Source of the DNA: Reyranella aquatilis
GTDB lineage: Bacteria > Pseudomonadota > Alphaproteobacteria > Reyranellales > Reyranellaceae
Direction: 5' to 3'
DNA length: 64,000 nt
Assembly (NCBI RefSeq): GCF_020880995.1
Contig: NZ_JAJISD010000001.1
Coordinates: 124,001-188,000, forward strand
This document shows positions 28,844 to 39,859 of this stretch, piece by piece; position 1 is the first letter of the stretch, and the number at the start of each line of letters is the position of its first letter. The notes below the pieces were generated by a model. That model was not told the origin of the DNA and searched no databases. It saw nothing but the letters and a program-made list of their open reading frames with translations. The position numbers and the translations under genes were made by a program.

Positions 28844-30892
28844 ATGCCCAAGGTCAAGATCGACGGCGTCGAACTGGAGGTGCCGGCCGGCATCACCGTG
28901 CTGCAGGCCTGCGAGCTCGCCGGCCTCGAGATTCCGCGCTTCTGCTATCACGACCGCCTGTCCATCGCCGGCAACTGCCGCATGTGCCTGGTCGAGGTGA
29001 AGCCGGGCCCGCCGAAGCCGCAGGCGAGCTGTGCGCTTCCCGTGGCCGACAAGCAGGAGATCTTCACCCAGACGCCGACCGTGCAGAAGGCACGCAAGGG
29101 CGTGATGGAATTCCTGCTGATCAACCATCCGCTCGACTGCCCGATCTGCGACCAGGGTGGCGAGTGCGACCTGCAGGACCAGGCGATGGCCTACGGTTTC
29201 GACCGCAGCCGCTATCACGAGAACAAGCGTGCGGTGCCCGACAAGGAGCTGGGTCCGCTGGTCAAGACCTCGATGAACCGCTGCATCCATTGCACGCGCT
29301 GCATCCGCTTCGCGACCGAGGTCGCGGGCGTCGAGCAGCTGGGCGCGACGGGCCGCGGCGAGAGCATGGAAGTCACGACCTATGTCGAGCAGGCCCTCGC
29401 GACCGAGCTGTCCGGCAACCTGGTCGATCTCTGCCCGGTCGGCGCGCTCACGTCGAAGCCCTATGCCTTCGAGGCGCGGTCCTGGGAACTGACCAAGACC
29501 GAGTCGGTCGACGTGCTGGACGCACTCGGCTCCAACATCCGCATCGATACCCGTGGCGCGCAGGTCATGCGCGTCCTTCCGCGGCTGAACGACGACGTGA
29601 ACGAGGAGTGGATCTCCGACAAGACGCGCCACGCGATCGACGGCTTGCGTCATCAGCGGCTCGACCGCCCCTATGTCCGCAAGGGCAACAAGCTTGTCGA
29701 GGCGACCTGGGATGAGGCGTTCGGCGCCATCGCGGCCAAACTGAACGGGATGGAGGGCTCGAAGATCGCCGCCATCGCCGGCGACCAGTGCGACGCCGAA
29801 TCGATGATCGCCCTCAAGGACCTGTTGACCGCGCTCGGTTCGCCGAACATCGACTGCCGCCAGGACGGCGCGAAGCTCGACGGTCCGCGCGGCAGCTATA
29901 TCTTCAATCCGGGCGTCCGTGGCATCGACCAGGCGGACGCGATCCTGCTGGTCGGCACCAACCCGCGTGCCGAGTCGCCGGTGCTGAACGCGCGTATCCG
30001 CAAGCGCTACGTCCACGGCAACGTCGCCATCGCGAGCATCGGTCCTGCGGAAGACCTGACCTATCCGGTCGTGCGTCTCGGCGCCGGCCCCGCGACCCTG
30101 CGTGACCTGGTCGACGGAAAGCTCGATTTTGCCCAGAAACTGCAGGGCGCAAAGCACCCGCTGATCATCGTCGGCATGGGCGCGCTGTCCCGTGAGGATG
30201 GCGCTGCGGTTCTGGCCATGGCGCGCGAGCTGGCCGAAAAGCTGAACGCGGTGCGAGAGGACTGGAACGGCTTTGCGGTGCTGCACACCGCGGCGGCCCG
30301 CGTCGGCGGCCTCGACCTTGGCCTTGTGCCGGGCGAGGGCGGCCGTGACGTCGCCGGCATCCTGGAAGGTTGCCAGAAGAAGGAAATCGAGGCGGTCTTC
30401 CTGCTCGCGGCCGACGAGATCGACACGACCAAGCTCGGCAAGGCCTTCGTGATCTACCAGGGCCATCATGGCGATGCCGGTGCCCATCGCGCCGACGTGA
30501 TCCTGCCGGGCGCGGCCTATACCGAGAAGCCCGGCATATACGTGAATACCGAAGGCCGCGTTCAGGTCGGCCGCCGGGCCGGCTATCCGCCGGGCGACGC
30601 CCGGGAGGACTGGGCGATCCTGCGCGCGCTGTCGGAGCGGCTTGGCAAGACCCTGCCTTACGACACGCTGCACCAGGTCCGGTCGCGCCTCGTGGCCGTC
30701 AACAAGGTCTTCGCCGCCATCGACCAGCAGGCGCCCGCCGCCTGGGGCCCGTTCGGCAAGGCCGGCGCGACCACCGACGTGCCGTTCAAGTCGGCGGTCG
30801 CGAACTTCTACATGACCTGCCCGATCAGCCGCGCCTCGAAGATCATGGCGGATTGCATGGCCTCGCGGTCGCACCTCATGGCGGCGGAGTAG
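28844..30892 (+). CDS. nuoG: NADH-quinone oxidoreductase subunit G
   Basis: The 682-residue iron-sulfur subunit. The N-terminal ferredoxin domain (residues 1-75) has ligands in [17 protein letters not shown]. Next is the His/Cys-ligated cluster N5 region, then the [10 protein letters not shown] cluster, and a molybdopterin-oxidoreductase-like domain without cofactor from about residue 215 to the end. A short C-terminal segment ends [17 protein letters not shown]. Length is typical for the alphaproteobacterial/mitochondrial 75-kDa type, shorter than E. coli NuoG. Confidence 0.97.
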   Translation: MPKVKIDGVELEVPAGITVLQACELAGLEIPRFCYHDRLSIAGNCRMCLVEVKPGPPKPQASCALPVADKQEIFTQTPTVQKARKGVMEFLLINHPLDCPICDQGGECDLQDQAMAYGFDRSRYHENKRAVPDKELGPLVKTSMNRCIHCTRCIRFATEVAGVEQLGATGRGESMEVTTYVEQALATELSGNLVDLCPVGALTSKPYAFEARSWELTKTESVDVLDALGSNIRIDTRGAQVMRVLPRLNDDVNEEWISDKTRHAIDGLRHQRLDRPYVRKGNKLVEATWDEAFGAIAAKLNGMEGSKIAAIAGDQCDAESMIALKDLLTALGSPNIDCRQDGAKLDGPRGSYIFNPGVRGIDQADAILLVGTNPRAESPVLNARIRKRYVHGNVAIASIGPAEDLTYPVVRLGAGPATLRDLVDGKLDFAQKLQGAKHPLIIVGMGALSREDGAAVLAMARELAEKLNAVREDWNGFAVLHTAAARVGGLDLGLVPGEGGRDVAGILEGCQKKEIEAVFLLAADEIDTTKLGKAFVIYQGHHGDAGAHRADVILPGAAYTEKPGIYVNTEGRVQVGRRAGYPPGDAREDWAILRALSERLGKTLPYDTLHQVRSRLVAVNKVFAAIDQQAPAAWGPFGKAGATTDVPFKSAVANFYMTCPISRASKIMADCMASRSHLMAAE

Positions 30893-30896
30893 GGGC

Positions 30897-31934
30897 ATGT
30901 TCGCCGATATCCACACCTTCTTCACGACCAACTGGCTCGGCATTGCGATCCTGATCCTGCTGCAGTGCCTGGCCGTGACCGTGCCGCTGCTGCTGGCGGT
31001 CGCCTACATGACCTATGCGGACCGCAAGATCTGGGCGTCGATCCAGCTCAGGCGTGGCCCCAACGTTGTCGGCCCCTTCGGCCTGCTGCAGCCGATGGCC
31101 GACGGCCTCAAGCTGGTGCTCAAGGAGACGATCATCCCGTCGAGCGCCAACGGCATCCTGTTCGTGATCGCACCGATGATCGCCTTCATGACCGCGCTGG
31201 TCGCCTGGGCGGTCGTGCCCTTCGACAACGGCTGGGTCATCGCCGACATCAATGTGGGCATCCTCTACCTGTTCGCGATCTCCTCGCTCGGCGTCTACGG
31301 CATCATCATCGCCGGCTGGGCGTCCAATTCGAAGTACGCGTTCCTCGGCGCCCTGCGCTCGGCGGCGCAGATGGTCTCCTACGAGGTCTCCATCGGCTTC
31401 GTGCTGGTCACTGTCCTTCTGTGCGTCGGCTCGCTGAACCTCTCCAAGGTCGTTCTGGCCCAGTCGGGCTGGTTCTGGAACTGGTTCTGGCTGCCGCTGC
31501 TGCCGATGTTCGTGATCTTCTTCATCTCGGCGCTGGCCGAGACGAACCGCACGCCGTTCGACCTGCCAATGTCGGAAGCCGAGCTTGTGGCCGGTTTCCA
31601 CACCGAATACTCGGCCATGACCTTCGGCCTGTTCTTCCTCGGCGAATACGCCAACATGATCCTGCTTTCGGCTCTGGGCGCGGTCCTGTTCCTGGGCGGG
31701 TGGCATTCGCCGATTCCCTATGCGCCGTTCACGCTGGTGCCCGGCGTCATCTGGTTCGCCCTCAAGATCGCCTTCCTGCTGTTCATCTTCAGCTGGACCA
31801 AGGGGACGCTGCCCCGTTACCGCTACGACCAGCTGATGCGGCTGGGCTGGAAGGTGTTCCTGCCCGTTTCGCTCGCCTGGGTCGTCCTCACCGCCGCCGT
31901 CCTGCAGTTCGGCGGCTGGCTGCCGAAGCCTTAG
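30897..31934 (+). CDS. nuoH: NADH-quinone oxidoreductase subunit H
   Basis: The 345-residue membrane subunit links the peripheral arm to the proton-pumping arm and shapes the quinone tunnel. It has about eight hydrophobic helices and the signatures [31 protein letters not shown] and [28 protein letters not shown]. The conserved acidic loop residues (EAE, E at FHTEYS) are intact. It starts 4 bp after nuoG. Confidence 0.98.
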   Translation: MFADIHTFFTTNWLGIAILILLQCLAVTVPLLLAVAYMTYADRKIWASIQLRRGPNVVGPFGLLQPMADGLKLVLKETIIPSSANGILFVIAPMIAFMTALVAWAVVPFDNGWVIADINVGILYLFAISSLGVYGIIIAGWASNSKYAFLGALRSAAQMVSYEVSIGFVLVTVLLCVGSLNLSKVVLAQSGWFWNWFWLPLLPMFVIFFISALAETNRTPFDLPMSEAELVAGFHTEYSAMTFGLFFLGEYANMILLSALGAVLFLGGWHSPIPYAPFTLVPGVIWFALKIAFLLFIFSWTKGTLPRYRYDQLMRLGWKVFLPVSLAWVVLTAAVLQFGGWLPKP

Positions 31935-31947
31935 GAGCAATCGCCAG

Positions 31948-32436
31948 ATGGCTTCCCTCGACCGTACCGCGCGCGCCTTTCTCCTGTCCGAGCTGGTGGC
32001 AGGCTTCGTCCTCACCTTGAAGTACATGTTCAAGCCCAAGGTGACGGTGAACTATCCCTACGAGAAGGGGCCACTCAGCCCGCGCTTCCGCGGAGAGCAC
32101 GCGCTTCGCCGCTATCCAAACGGCGAGGAACGGTGCATCGCGTGCAAGCTGTGCGAGGCCATTTGCCCGGCGCAGGCGATCACCATCGAGGCCGAGCCGC
32201 GCGACGACGGCAGCCGCCGCACCACGCGCTACGACATCGACATGACGAAGTGCATCTATTGCGGCTTCTGCCAGGAGGCCTGCCCGGTCGATGCCATCGT
32301 CGAGGGTCCGAACTTCGAGTTCTCGACCGAGACGCGCGAGGAACTCATGTACAACAAGGACAAGCTGCTCGCGAACGGCGACCGCTGGGAGAGCCTGATC
32401 GCGGCCAATCTCCATTCCGACGCGGCGTATCGCTGA
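31948..32436 (+). CDS. nuoI: NADH-quinone oxidoreductase subunit I
   Basis: The 162-residue ferredoxin-like subunit binds clusters N6a and N6b through two CX2CX2CX3CP motifs, [12 protein letters not shown] and [12 protein letters not shown]. The N-terminal amphipathic helix region [28 protein letters not shown] anchors it to the membrane arm. The length matches the mitochondrial TYKY type. Confidence 0.98.
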   Translation: MASLDRTARAFLLSELVAGFVLTLKYMFKPKVTVNYPYEKGPLSPRFRGEHALRRYPNGEERCIACKLCEAICPAQAITIEAEPRDDGSRRTTRYDIDMTKCIYCGFCQEACPVDAIVEGPNFEFSTETREELMYNKDKLLANGDRWESLIAANLHSDAAYR

Positions 32437-32458
32437 GCCGGGCCGGGGGAGAGAGATC

Positions 32459-33073
32459 ATGATACTCCAGGCTCTGGCCTTCTACGTCTTTGCCGCGATC
32501 ACGGTGGCCTCCGCCGCCATGGTCGTGACGTCGCGCAATCCCGTCTATTCGGTGCTGTTCCTGATCCTCGCGTTCTTCAACGCGGCGGCCCTGTTCCTGC
32601 TGATCGGCGCCGAGTTCATCGCGATGATTCTGGTCATCGTTTATGTCGGCGCCGTGGCGGTGCTCTTCCTCTTCGTGGTCATGATGCTCGACATCAACCT
32701 CACGGAGCTGCGCGAGGGCTTCCTGGAATACTTCCCGGTAGGCGCTCTGATCGGTGCGGTCCTGTTCGCCGAGCTCCTGCTGGGCGTGGGCATCATCGGC
32801 AGCGGATCGACTACGGTCGCGGCGCTGAACGCGCATGGTCCGCATGTGGCCGCGATCGACAATACCCGCGCCATCGGCCGCGTGCTCTACACGCAGTACT
32901 TCTACCTCTTCCAGGTGGCGGGGCTGGTGCTGCTGGTCGCCATGATCGGCGCCATCGTGCTCACCCTGCGCAGCCGGCCGGGCGTCCGCCGCCAGCGTGC
33001 CGGAGAGCAGATCAACCGCACGAAGGAGCAGGCCATCTCGGTGGTCAAGGTCCCGACGCGGGGAGGGGTGTGA
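32459..33073 (+). CDS. nuoJ: NADH-quinone oxidoreductase subunit J
   Basis: The 204-residue membrane subunit has five predicted transmembrane helices, including the helix-3 segment [26 protein letters not shown], which contains the pi-bulge that changes during turnover. The N-terminal [24 protein letters not shown] is the family signature. The C-terminal tail is basic. The stop overlaps the nuoK start. Confidence 0.96.
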   Translation: MILQALAFYVFAAITVASAAMVVTSRNPVYSVLFLILAFFNAAALFLLIGAEFIAMILVIVYVGAVAVLFLFVVMMLDINLTELREGFLEYFPVGALIGAVLFAELLLGVGIIGSGSTTVAALNAHGPHVAAIDNTRAIGRVLYTQYFYLFQVAGLVLLVAMIGAIVLTLRSRPGVRRQRAGEQINRTKEQAISVVKVPTRGGV

Positions 33074-33381
33074 TGACCATCGGACTGGGCCACTACCTGA
33101 CCGTTGCCGCGGTGCTCTTCACGATGGGCATCCTCGGTATCTTCCTGAATCGCAAGAACGTCATCGTCATCCTGATGTGCGTCGAGTTGATGCTGCTGGC
33201 GGTGAACATCAACCTGGTGGCCTTCTCGGTCTTCCAGGGCAACGTCGTCGGCCAGGTCTTCGCCATGCTGGTCCTCACCGTGGCCGCCGCCGAGGCGGCG
33301 ATCGGGCTGGCGATCCTGGTGGTCTACTTCCGAAACCGCGGGACCATCGCGGTCGAGGACATCAACGCGATGAAGGGCTAG
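33073..33381 (+). CDS. nuoK: NADH-quinone oxidoreductase subunit K
   Basis: A 102-residue, three-helix membrane subunit. Two buried glutamates of the proton path are present in [18 protein letters not shown] and [14 protein letters not shown]. The ATG at 33073, overlapping the nuoJ TGA and preceded by GGGAGGGG, is preferred over GTG at 33070. Confidence 0.96.
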   Translation: MTIGLGHYLTVAAVLFTMGILGIFLNRKNVIVILMCVELMLLAVNINLVAFSVFQGNVVGQVFAMLVLTVAAAEAAIGLAILVVYFRNRGTIAVEDINAMKG

Positions 33382-33393
33382 GGCGCACTCATC

Positions 33394-35361
33394 ATGGATC
33401 TCGCCATCAAGCTCATCGTCTTCCTGCCGCTGGTCGCGGCGGCGATCGCGGGCCTCTTCTGTCGCGTCATCGGCGCCCGCCCGGCGCAGGTCGTGACCTG
33501 CGCGGCCCTGCTGATCGCGGCAGCCCTCTCGGTCTTCGTCTTCGTGAAGATCGGGTTCGGCACCGAAAAGCTGTTCGTCGTGAAGCTGTTCTCCTGGATC
33601 GACTCCGGGACGCTCGACATCTCCTGGGCGTTGCGCGTCGACACGCTGACGGCCGTCATGCTGATCGTCGTCACGGGCGTGTCGTCGATGGTCCACATCT
33701 ATTCCATCGGCTACATGGAAGAGGACCCCAGCATCCCGCGCTTCATGGCGTATCTCAGCCTGTTCACCTTCTTCATGCTGATGCTGGTGACGGCCGACAA
33801 CCTCGTGCAGTTGTTCTTCGGCTGGGAAGGGGTGGGCCTCGCGTCCTATCTGCTGATCGGCTTCTGGTACGACAAGCCCTCGGCCAACGCCGCGGCGATG
33901 AAGGCCTTCATCGTGAACCGCGTCGGCGACTTCGGCTTCGCGCTCGGCATCTTCGCCGTCTGGATGCTGTCGGGCTCGGTCGGCTTCGAGGAGATCTTCG
34001 GCAAGGCGCCGCAGATGGCGCAGATGCGCATCCAGTTCCTCGGCATGGACCTGCCGGCGCTCGAGACCGCCTGCCTGCTGCTGTTCGTCGGCGCCATGGG
34101 CAAGTCGGCCCAGCTCGGGCTGCACACGTGGCTCCCGGACGCCATGGAAGGTCCGACGCCCGTGTCGGCGCTGATCCATGCCGCCACCATGGTGACCGCC
34201 GGCGTCTTCATGGTGTGCCGCCTGTCGCCACTGTTCGAACTGGCCCCGACCGCCTCGATGGTCGTGACCCTGGTCGGCGCCGCGACGGCCTTCTTCGCCG
34301 CCACCGTCGGCCTGACGCAGTTCGACATCAAGCGGGTCGTCGCCTACTCGACCTGCAGCCAGCTCGGCTACATGTTCTTCGCCTGCGGCGTGGGCGGCTA
34401 CTCGGCCGCCATGTTCCACCTCACGACCCACGCCTTCTTCAAGGCGCTGCTGTTCCTTGGTTCGGGCTCGGTCATCCACTGTCTCCACCATGAGCAGGAC
34501 ATGCGGCTGATGGGCGGCGTGCGCGAGAAGGCGCCGCAGACCTTCATCCTGATGTGGGTCGGCACGCTGGCGCTTTCGGGCATCGGCATCCCGTTCATCC
34601 TCGGCAACGGCCTGGGATTCGCCGGCTTCTATTCCAAGGACATCATGCTGGAGGCGGCGTTTGGCGTGCACACCACGGTGGGCATGATCGCCTTCTGGCT
34701 GGGCGTGATCGCGGCCTTCATGACCGCCTTCTACTCGACGCGCCTGATGTTCATGACCTTCTACGGCAAGTATCGCGGCGATCATCACACCTGGGATCAC
34801 GCGCACGAATCGCCGATCGTCATGATGATCCCGCTCTACGTGCTGGGCATCGGCGCGGCCTTCTCGGGTCTCGTCGGCTACGACTGGTTCGTCGGGCACG
34901 ATTGGAAGGCGTTCTGGGGCAATTCGCTCGCCGTGAAGGCGACGGAAGAGGTGCTGCACCACGCGCACGAGGTGCCGCTCTGGGTGAAGTTGCTGCCGCT
35001 GGTCCTGGCGCTCTCGGGCATCGCGCTCAGCTACTACTACTATGTGGTTCGTACCGACCTGCCTGACCGCACCATCAAGGCGTTCCCGCGCCTGCACGCG
35101 CTGTTCTACAACAAGTGGTACTTCGACGAGCTGTACGACGCGGTGTTCGTGAAGCCTTCGCTGGCGCTGGGCCGGTTCTTCTGGAAGAAGGGCGATGCCG
35201 CCACGATCGACGGGCTCGGACCGGACAATGTCGCGGCGCGGGCGCAGGACATGGCGGGCATGCTGATGCGCTTCCAGAGCGGTTATCTCTATCACTACGC
35301 GTTCGTGATGCTGGTCGGCGTTGCCGGCCTGGTCACATACTTCATGCTGTCGGCGAGGTAA
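33394..35361 (+). CDS. nuoL: NADH-quinone oxidoreductase subunit L
   Basis: The 655-residue antiporter-like distal subunit pumps protons and has the long lateral helix at its C-terminus. Key elements include [20 protein letters not shown] (catalytic Glu), [38 protein letters not shown] (helix 7-8 lysine/histidine path) and FYSKDIMLE. Length is within the family range. Confidence 0.98.
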   Translation: MDLAIKLIVFLPLVAAAIAGLFCRVIGARPAQVVTCAALLIAAALSVFVFVKIGFGTEKLFVVKLFSWIDSGTLDISWALRVDTLTAVMLIVVTGVSSMVHIYSIGYMEEDPSIPRFMAYLSLFTFFMLMLVTADNLVQLFFGWEGVGLASYLLIGFWYDKPSANAAAMKAFIVNRVGDFGFALGIFAVWMLSGSVGFEEIFGKAPQMAQMRIQFLGMDLPALETACLLLFVGAMGKSAQLGLHTWLPDAMEGPTPVSALIHAATMVTAGVFMVCRLSPLFELAPTASMVVTLVGAATAFFAATVGLTQFDIKRVVAYSTCSQLGYMFFACGVGGYSAAMFHLTTHAFFKALLFLGSGSVIHCLHHEQDMRLMGGVREKAPQTFILMWVGTLALSGIGIPFILGNGLGFAGFYSKDIMLEAAFGVHTTVGMIAFWLGVIAAFMTAFYSTRLMFMTFYGKYRGDHHTWDHAHESPIVMMIPLYVLGIGAAFSGLVGYDWFVGHDWKAFWGNSLAVKATEEVLHHAHEVPLWVKLLPLVLALSGIALSYYYYVVRTDLPDRTIKAFPRLHALFYNKWYFDELYDAVFVKPSLALGRFFWKKGDAATIDGLGPDNVAARAQDMAGMLMRFQSGYLYHYAFVMLVGVAGLVTYFMLSAR

Positions 35362-35368
35362 GGCCCCG

Positions 35369-36883
35369 ATGTCGAGCTGGCCTATCCTTTCCCTGATCAC
35401 GTTCCTGCCGCTGGTGGGGGCGCTGTTCTGCCTGATCGTCAACGGCCCCAAGGAGGCCGTCGACCGCAACTGCCGCAGCGTTGCGATCGTCACGACGACG
35501 GTGACCTTCCTGATCTCGCTGCTGCTCTGGGTGCGCTTCGACCCGACCAAGGCGGGCTTCCAATTCGAGGAGAAGGTCGCCTGGGTCCCGGCACTCAATA
35601 TCGGCTACCACGCCGGTATCGACGGCATCTCGCTGTTCTTCGTCCTTCTGTCGACGCTGCTGACGCCGATCTGCATCCTGGCAAGCTGGGAATCGATCAA
35701 GGTCCGCGTCAAGGAATACATGATCGCGTTCCTCGTGCTCGAGACCTTCATGGTCGGCATGTTCTGCGCGCTCGACCTGGCACTCTTCTACGTGTTCTTC
35801 GAAGGCGTCCTGATCCCGATGTTCCTGATCATCGGCGTGTGGGGCGGCAAGCGGCGCGTCTACGCGGCCTTCAAGTTCTTCCTCTACACGCTGCTCGGCT
35901 CGGTGCTGATGCTGCTCGCGATCATCGCCGTCTATTGGCAGGTCGGCACGACGGACCTGCCGACGGCGATGGAGAAGCTCAATCTGCCGTTCACCTGGCA
36001 GTGCTGGCTGTGGCTGGCATTCTTCGCCTCGTTCGCGGTCAAGGTGCCGATGTGGCCCGTTCACACCTGGCTGCCGGACGCGCACGTCGAGGCGCCGACG
36101 GCGGGCTCGGTCATTCTGGCCGGCGTGCTGCTGAAGATGGGCGGCTACGGCTTCCTGCGCTTCTCGATCCCGCTGTTCCCTGAGGCGACTCAGTACTTCG
36201 CGCCGCTGGTGTTCGGCCTGTCTATCGTGGCCGTGATCTACACCTCGCTGGTCGCGCTGGTGCAGGAGGACATGAAGAAGCTGATCGCCTATTCGTCGGT
36301 CGCCCACATGGGCTTCGTGACGATCGGCGCCTTCGTCATGAACATGCAGGGCGTGCAGGGCTCGATCTTCCAGATGCTGAGCCACGGCATCGTCTCGGCC
36401 GCGCTCTTCCTCTGCGTCGGCGTGGTCTACGACCGCATGCACACCCGCGAGATCGCCGCCTATGGCGGCCTCGTGCACCGCATGCCGCGTTACGCCTTCA
36501 CCTTCCTGTTCTTCACCCTGGCCAGCGTCGGCCTGCCGGGTCTGTCCGGCTTCGTCGGCGAGTTCCTCGTGCTGCTCGGCGCCTTCAAGGTCAATACCTG
36601 GGTGGCCTTCCTCGCCTCGACCAGCCTGATCCTGGGCGCGGCCTACGCACTCTGGCTCTACCGCAAGATCGTGTTCGGCGAACTGACGAAGGATTCGCTC
36701 AAGGGCATCCTCGACATGAACAAGCGCGAGATCGCGATCTTCCTGCCGCTGATCCTGCTCACGATCTGGATGGGCGTGTATCCCAATTCCTTCCTCGATC
36801 CGATGGCGCCGGCCGTGGACAAGCTGGTCGGCGACTATCAGGCGGCCTTGAAGCTCGCCCGTACCGCGGCGCTGGCGCCGTGA
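35369..36883 (+). CDS. nuoM: NADH-quinone oxidoreductase subunit M
   Basis: The 504-residue antiporter-like subunit has about 14 helices. The conserved Glu lies in [21 protein letters not shown] and the lysine in [31 protein letters not shown]. The ATG at 35369 begins [15 protein letters not shown], the normal first helix, 7 bp after nuoL; an in-frame earlier start would overlap nuoL. Confidence 0.98.
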   Translation: MSSWPILSLITFLPLVGALFCLIVNGPKEAVDRNCRSVAIVTTTVTFLISLLLWVRFDPTKAGFQFEEKVAWVPALNIGYHAGIDGISLFFVLLSTLLTPICILASWESIKVRVKEYMIAFLVLETFMVGMFCALDLALFYVFFEGVLIPMFLIIGVWGGKRRVYAAFKFFLYTLLGSVLMLLAIIAVYWQVGTTDLPTAMEKLNLPFTWQCWLWLAFFASFAVKVPMWPVHTWLPDAHVEAPTAGSVILAGVLLKMGGYGFLRFSIPLFPEATQYFAPLVFGLSIVAVIYTSLVALVQEDMKKLIAYSSVAHMGFVTIGAFVMNMQGVQGSIFQMLSHGIVSAALFLCVGVVYDRMHTREIAAYGGLVHRMPRYAFTFLFFTLASVGLPGLSGFVGEFLVLLGAFKVNTWVAFLASTSLILGAAYALWLYRKIVFGELTKDSLKGILDMNKREIAIFLPLILLTIWMGVYPNSFLDPMAPAVDKLVGDYQAALKLARTAALAP

Positions 36884-36896
36884 GCGGCCGGGAGTG

Positions 36897-38345
36897 ATGA
36901 ACATGATTGTCGGTCTCGAAAACTGGGCCCTGGCCCGGCCGGAACTCTTCCTCGCGGCGGCCACCGCGCTGCTGCTGATCTACGGCGTGGTGCGCGGCGA
37001 GATCGCCACGGCCTTCGTGTCGGTCGCGACCGCGGTCGCTCTGCTGGTGACGGCCGCCCTGCTGTTCCTGCCGTATCGCGAGGGCACGGCCTTCGCCTCG
37101 CTGTTCATCGCCGACCGGCTGACCGCCACCATGAAGGCACTGGTGCTGGTGGGCTCCGCCGTGGCCATCCTGATGTCGCGCGCCTATTTCGAACAGGCCA
37201 AGGCCTGGCGCTTCGAGTATCCGCTGGTCGTGGCCCTCGCCACGCTCGGCATGATGCTGATGATCTCGGCCAACGACCTCATGGCCCTGTATGTCGGCCT
37301 CGAACTGCAGTCGCTGGCGCTCTACGTCATCGCGGCCTTCCAGCGCGACAGCGTCCGCTCGACCGAGGCGGGCGTGAAGTATTTCGTTCTGGGCTCGGTC
37401 GCCTCGGGCATGCTGCTGTTCGGCTCGTCGCTGATCTACGGCTTCTGCGGCGGCACGGCCTTTGTGCAGATCTCCGGGGCGCTGGCCGACGGCCGCTCTG
37501 CAGAGATCGGGGTGATCATCGGCCTCGTGTTCGTGGTCGCGGGCCTCGCCTTCAAGGTTTCCGCCGTGCCGTTTCACATGTGGACGCCGGACGTCTACGA
37601 GGGGGCCCCGACGCCGGTCACGGCGCTGTTCGCCGTCGCCCCGAAGATCGCCGCCATGTCGCTGCTTGTCTCGGTCCTGATGGGGCCGTTCAAGCCGCTG
37701 TTCGCGCAGTGGCAGCAGATCATCGTCGTGGCCTCGGTCTTCTCGATGGCGCTCGGCGCCTTCGCGGCGCTCCGTCAGCAGAACATCAAGCGACTGATGG
37801 CCTATTCGTCGATCGGCAACGTCGGCTACGTTCTGCTGGGCGTCGCCAGTGGCACGGAGAAGGGCATCCAGGCGGTGGTCTTCTACCTCGCCATCTACAT
37901 GGTGATGACGCTGGGCGTGTTCGCGACCATCCTGATGATGAAGCGCCGCAACATCATGGTGGAGGAGGTCTCCGACCTGGCCGGCCTGGCGCGCAGCCAG
38001 CCGATGATGGCGTTCGGCATGCTGATCTTCATGTTCTCGCTGGCCGGCATCCCGCCGCTCGCGGGCTTCTGGGGCAAGCTCTACATCTTCATGGCCGCGG
38101 TCGAGGCCAAGCTGTTCGTGCCGGCGGGGCTGGGCGTGCTCGCCTCGGTGGTCGCCTCCTACTACTACCTGCGCATCGTGAAGGTGATGTACTTCGACGA
38201 GCCGGCCGAAGCGATCGATCGGCCGTCCTTCGGGGTCAACCGCGTGGTCGCCCTGGTGGCGGCCTTCCTGATCGCGATCTTCTCGCTGGTTCCCCAGCCC
38301 CTCAGCCTGATCGCCGAAGCGGCCGCCAAGGGCCTTTTCCAGTGA
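36897..38345 (+). CDS. nuoN: NADH-quinone oxidoreductase subunit N
   Basis: The 482-residue antiporter-like subunit closes the nuo gene set. LYVGLELQSLALYVIAAFQRDS contains the conserved Glu, and FKVSAVPFHMWTPDVYEGAPTPVTALFAVAPKIAAM the Lys and the VYEGAP signature. Start choice is uncertain between GTG 36894, ATG 36897 and ATG 36903, all behind CGGGAG; only a few residues differ. The stop overlaps the birA GTG (GTGA at 38342-38345). Confidence 0.97.
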   Translation: MNMIVGLENWALARPELFLAAATALLLIYGVVRGEIATAFVSVATAVALLVTAALLFLPYREGTAFASLFIADRLTATMKALVLVGSAVAILMSRAYFEQAKAWRFEYPLVVALATLGMMLMISANDLMALYVGLELQSLALYVIAAFQRDSVRSTEAGVKYFVLGSVASGMLLFGSSLIYGFCGGTAFVQISGALADGRSAEIGVIIGLVFVVAGLAFKVSAVPFHMWTPDVYEGAPTPVTALFAVAPKIAAMSLLVSVLMGPFKPLFAQWQQIIVVASVFSMALGAFAALRQQNIKRLMAYSSIGNVGYVLLGVASGTEKGIQAVVFYLAIYMVMTLGVFATILMMKRRNIMVEEVSDLAGLARSQPMMAFGMLIFMFSLAGIPPLAGFWGKLYIFMAAVEAKLFVPAGLGVLASVVASYYYLRIVKVMYFDEPAEAIDRPSFGVNRVVALVAAFLIAIFSLVPQPLSLIAEAAAKGLFQ

Positions 38346-39076
38346 ACTCGGTGCCCGTCCTACCGGACGGGTGGAGGCTGGTCGCTCTCGAAAGCGTCGG
38401 CAGCACCAACGACGAGGCGACCAGGCTCGCCGACGACGGCGCGCCCGAAGGCACGGTCGTGTGGGCGCGCGAGCAGACGGGCGGACGCGGCCGGCGGGGA
38501 CGCAACTGGGCCTCGCCGGTGGGCAATCTCTACAGCACGACGATCCTGCGGCCGGCCTGTGCCGCGCCGCGCGCCGTCGAACTGGGCTTCGTGGCAGCGC
38601 TGGCGGTCGGCGACCTCGTGCCGGCGGGTCGGACGGTGCGCCTGAAATGGCCCAACGACGTGCTGGTGGACGGCGGCAAGGTCGCCGGCATCCTCCTGGA
38701 GAGCGCCATCGGCCAGGACGGGCTGGCCGAGCATGTGGTGGCGGGAATAGGCGTGAACGTGAGCTTCGCGCCGCAGCTTCCCGAGATGCGCTATCCCGGT
38801 GCGGCGCTGGGCGGTACCGTCGAGGCGGCCCTGGAAGGGCTGACGCGGGCATTGGCGGCACGGATGGCGCAATGGCGCCGCGACGGCTTCGAGGCCGTGC
38901 GGGGCGAATGGCTGGCGAAGGCGGGGCCGCTGGGCGCGGAGGTCGACGTCCGGCTGGGCGAAGGGCTGGTGCGTGGCCGGTTCGCGGGCCTGGACCGCGA
39001 GGGCGCGCTGCTGCTGGATACCGAGGCCGGCCCGCGCCGGATCGTGTCGGGTGAATTGCTGGGCCGGGCGGCCTGA
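38342..39076 (+). CDS. birA: Biotin--[acetyl-CoA-carboxylase] ligase
   Basis: A 244-residue biotin protein ligase that activates biotin as biotinyl-AMP and attaches it to the carboxylase carrier lysine. It lacks the N-terminal DNA-binding domain of E. coli BirA, so it should not be a repressor. Motifs: STNDEATRLA, the ATP/biotin loop GRGRRGRNWASPVGNLYST, and KWPNDVLVDGGKVAGILLE. The C-terminal SH3-like domain ends RRIVSGELLGRAA. The GTG start overlaps the nuoN stop; a second GTG at 38351 is possible. Position after nuoN is conserved in alphaproteobacteria. Confidence 0.95.
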   Translation: MNSVPVLPDGWRLVALESVGSTNDEATRLADDGAPEGTVVWAREQTGGRGRRGRNWASPVGNLYSTTILRPACAAPRAVELGFVAALAVGDLVPAGRTVRLKWPNDVLVDGGKVAGILLESAIGQDGLAEHVVAGIGVNVSFAPQLPEMRYPGAALGGTVEAALEGLTRALAARMAQWRRDGFEAVRGEWLAKAGPLGAEVDVRLGEGLVRGRFAGLDREGALLLDTEAGPRRIVSGELLGRAA

Positions 39077-39088
39077 GGAGAGAACGGG

Positions 39089-39859
39089 ATGCTGCTTGCC
39101 ATCGACGTCGGCAACACCAACTCGAAGTTCGTCGTGTTCGACAAGGATCGCATCGTCGCCGCGTGGCGGCTGCGCACCGAGTCCAAGCGCACGGCCGACG
39201 AGTATGCGGCCTGGGTCACGCAGCTCATGAACCTGCAGGGCTTCGACCCCAAGTCGATCAAGGGCGCGATCCTGGCCAGCGTCGTGCCGGCGGTGAACCC
39301 CCACCTGCGCCGCCTTTGCGAGAACTACTTCCACAACAAGCTCCTGATCGTCGGCGAGCCCGACTGCGACCTCGGCATCAAGGTGCTGATCGACCGGCCG
39401 GCAGAGGCGGGCGCGGACCGGCTGGTCGGCGTGATCGCCGGTCACACCAAGTACGGTGGGCCGCTGATCACCATCGATTTCGGCAGCGCCACGACCTTCG
39501 ACCTCGCCGACAAGGACGGCAACTTCATCGGCGGCGTATTCGCCCCGGGCGTCGAGCTGACCATCGAGGCCTTCTACCTCATGACGGCGCGGCTGCCGCG
39601 CATCCGGGTCGAGAAGCCGGCCCACGTGATCGGCAAGAACACCGTGGCGAACATGCAGTCGGGTATCTTCTGGGGCTATGTCGGCCTGATTGAGAGCCTG
39701 ATCCGGCGGATCCGCGACGAGTATGGCGAGCCGATGAAGGTGATCGCCACCGGCGGTCTGGCCAGCGTGTTCAAGGACGAGATCGGGCTGTTCGACTTCA
39801 TCGAGCCGGACCTGATGTCGCTCGGCCTGCTGGAGATCTGGCGGCGCAACCGCGGATGA
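39089..39859 (+). CDS. coaX: Type III pantothenate kinase
   Basis: The 256-residue CoaX performs the first step of CoA synthesis. It is an ASKHA-fold kinase with the phosphate-1 motif AIDVGNTNSKFVVFD at the N-terminus, AGADRLVGVIAGHTKYG, ITIDFGSATTFDL as phosphate-2 region, and VIATGGLASVF near the end. Type III enzymes are insensitive to CoA feedback. The TGA overlaps the RNase J ATG (39856-39859), implying translational coupling. Confidence 0.96.
   Translation: MLLAIDVGNTNSKFVVFDKDRIVAAWRLRTESKRTADEYAAWVTQLMNLQGFDPKSIKGAILASVVPAVNPHLRRLCENYFHNKLLIVGEPDCDLGIKVLIDRPAEAGADRLVGVIAGHTKYGGPLITIDFGSATTFDLADKDGNFIGGVFAPGVELTIEAFYLMTARLPRIRVEKPAHVIGKNTVANMQSGIFWGYVGLIESLIRRIRDEYGEPMKVIATGGLASVFKDEIGLFDFIEPDLMSLGLLEIWRRNRG

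Noticed and set aside
32902..35598. Long His/Asp/Glu-rich open frame antisense to nuoJ-nuoM
   Set aside because: Complement of membrane-protein codons; the real genes are contiguous complex I subunits.
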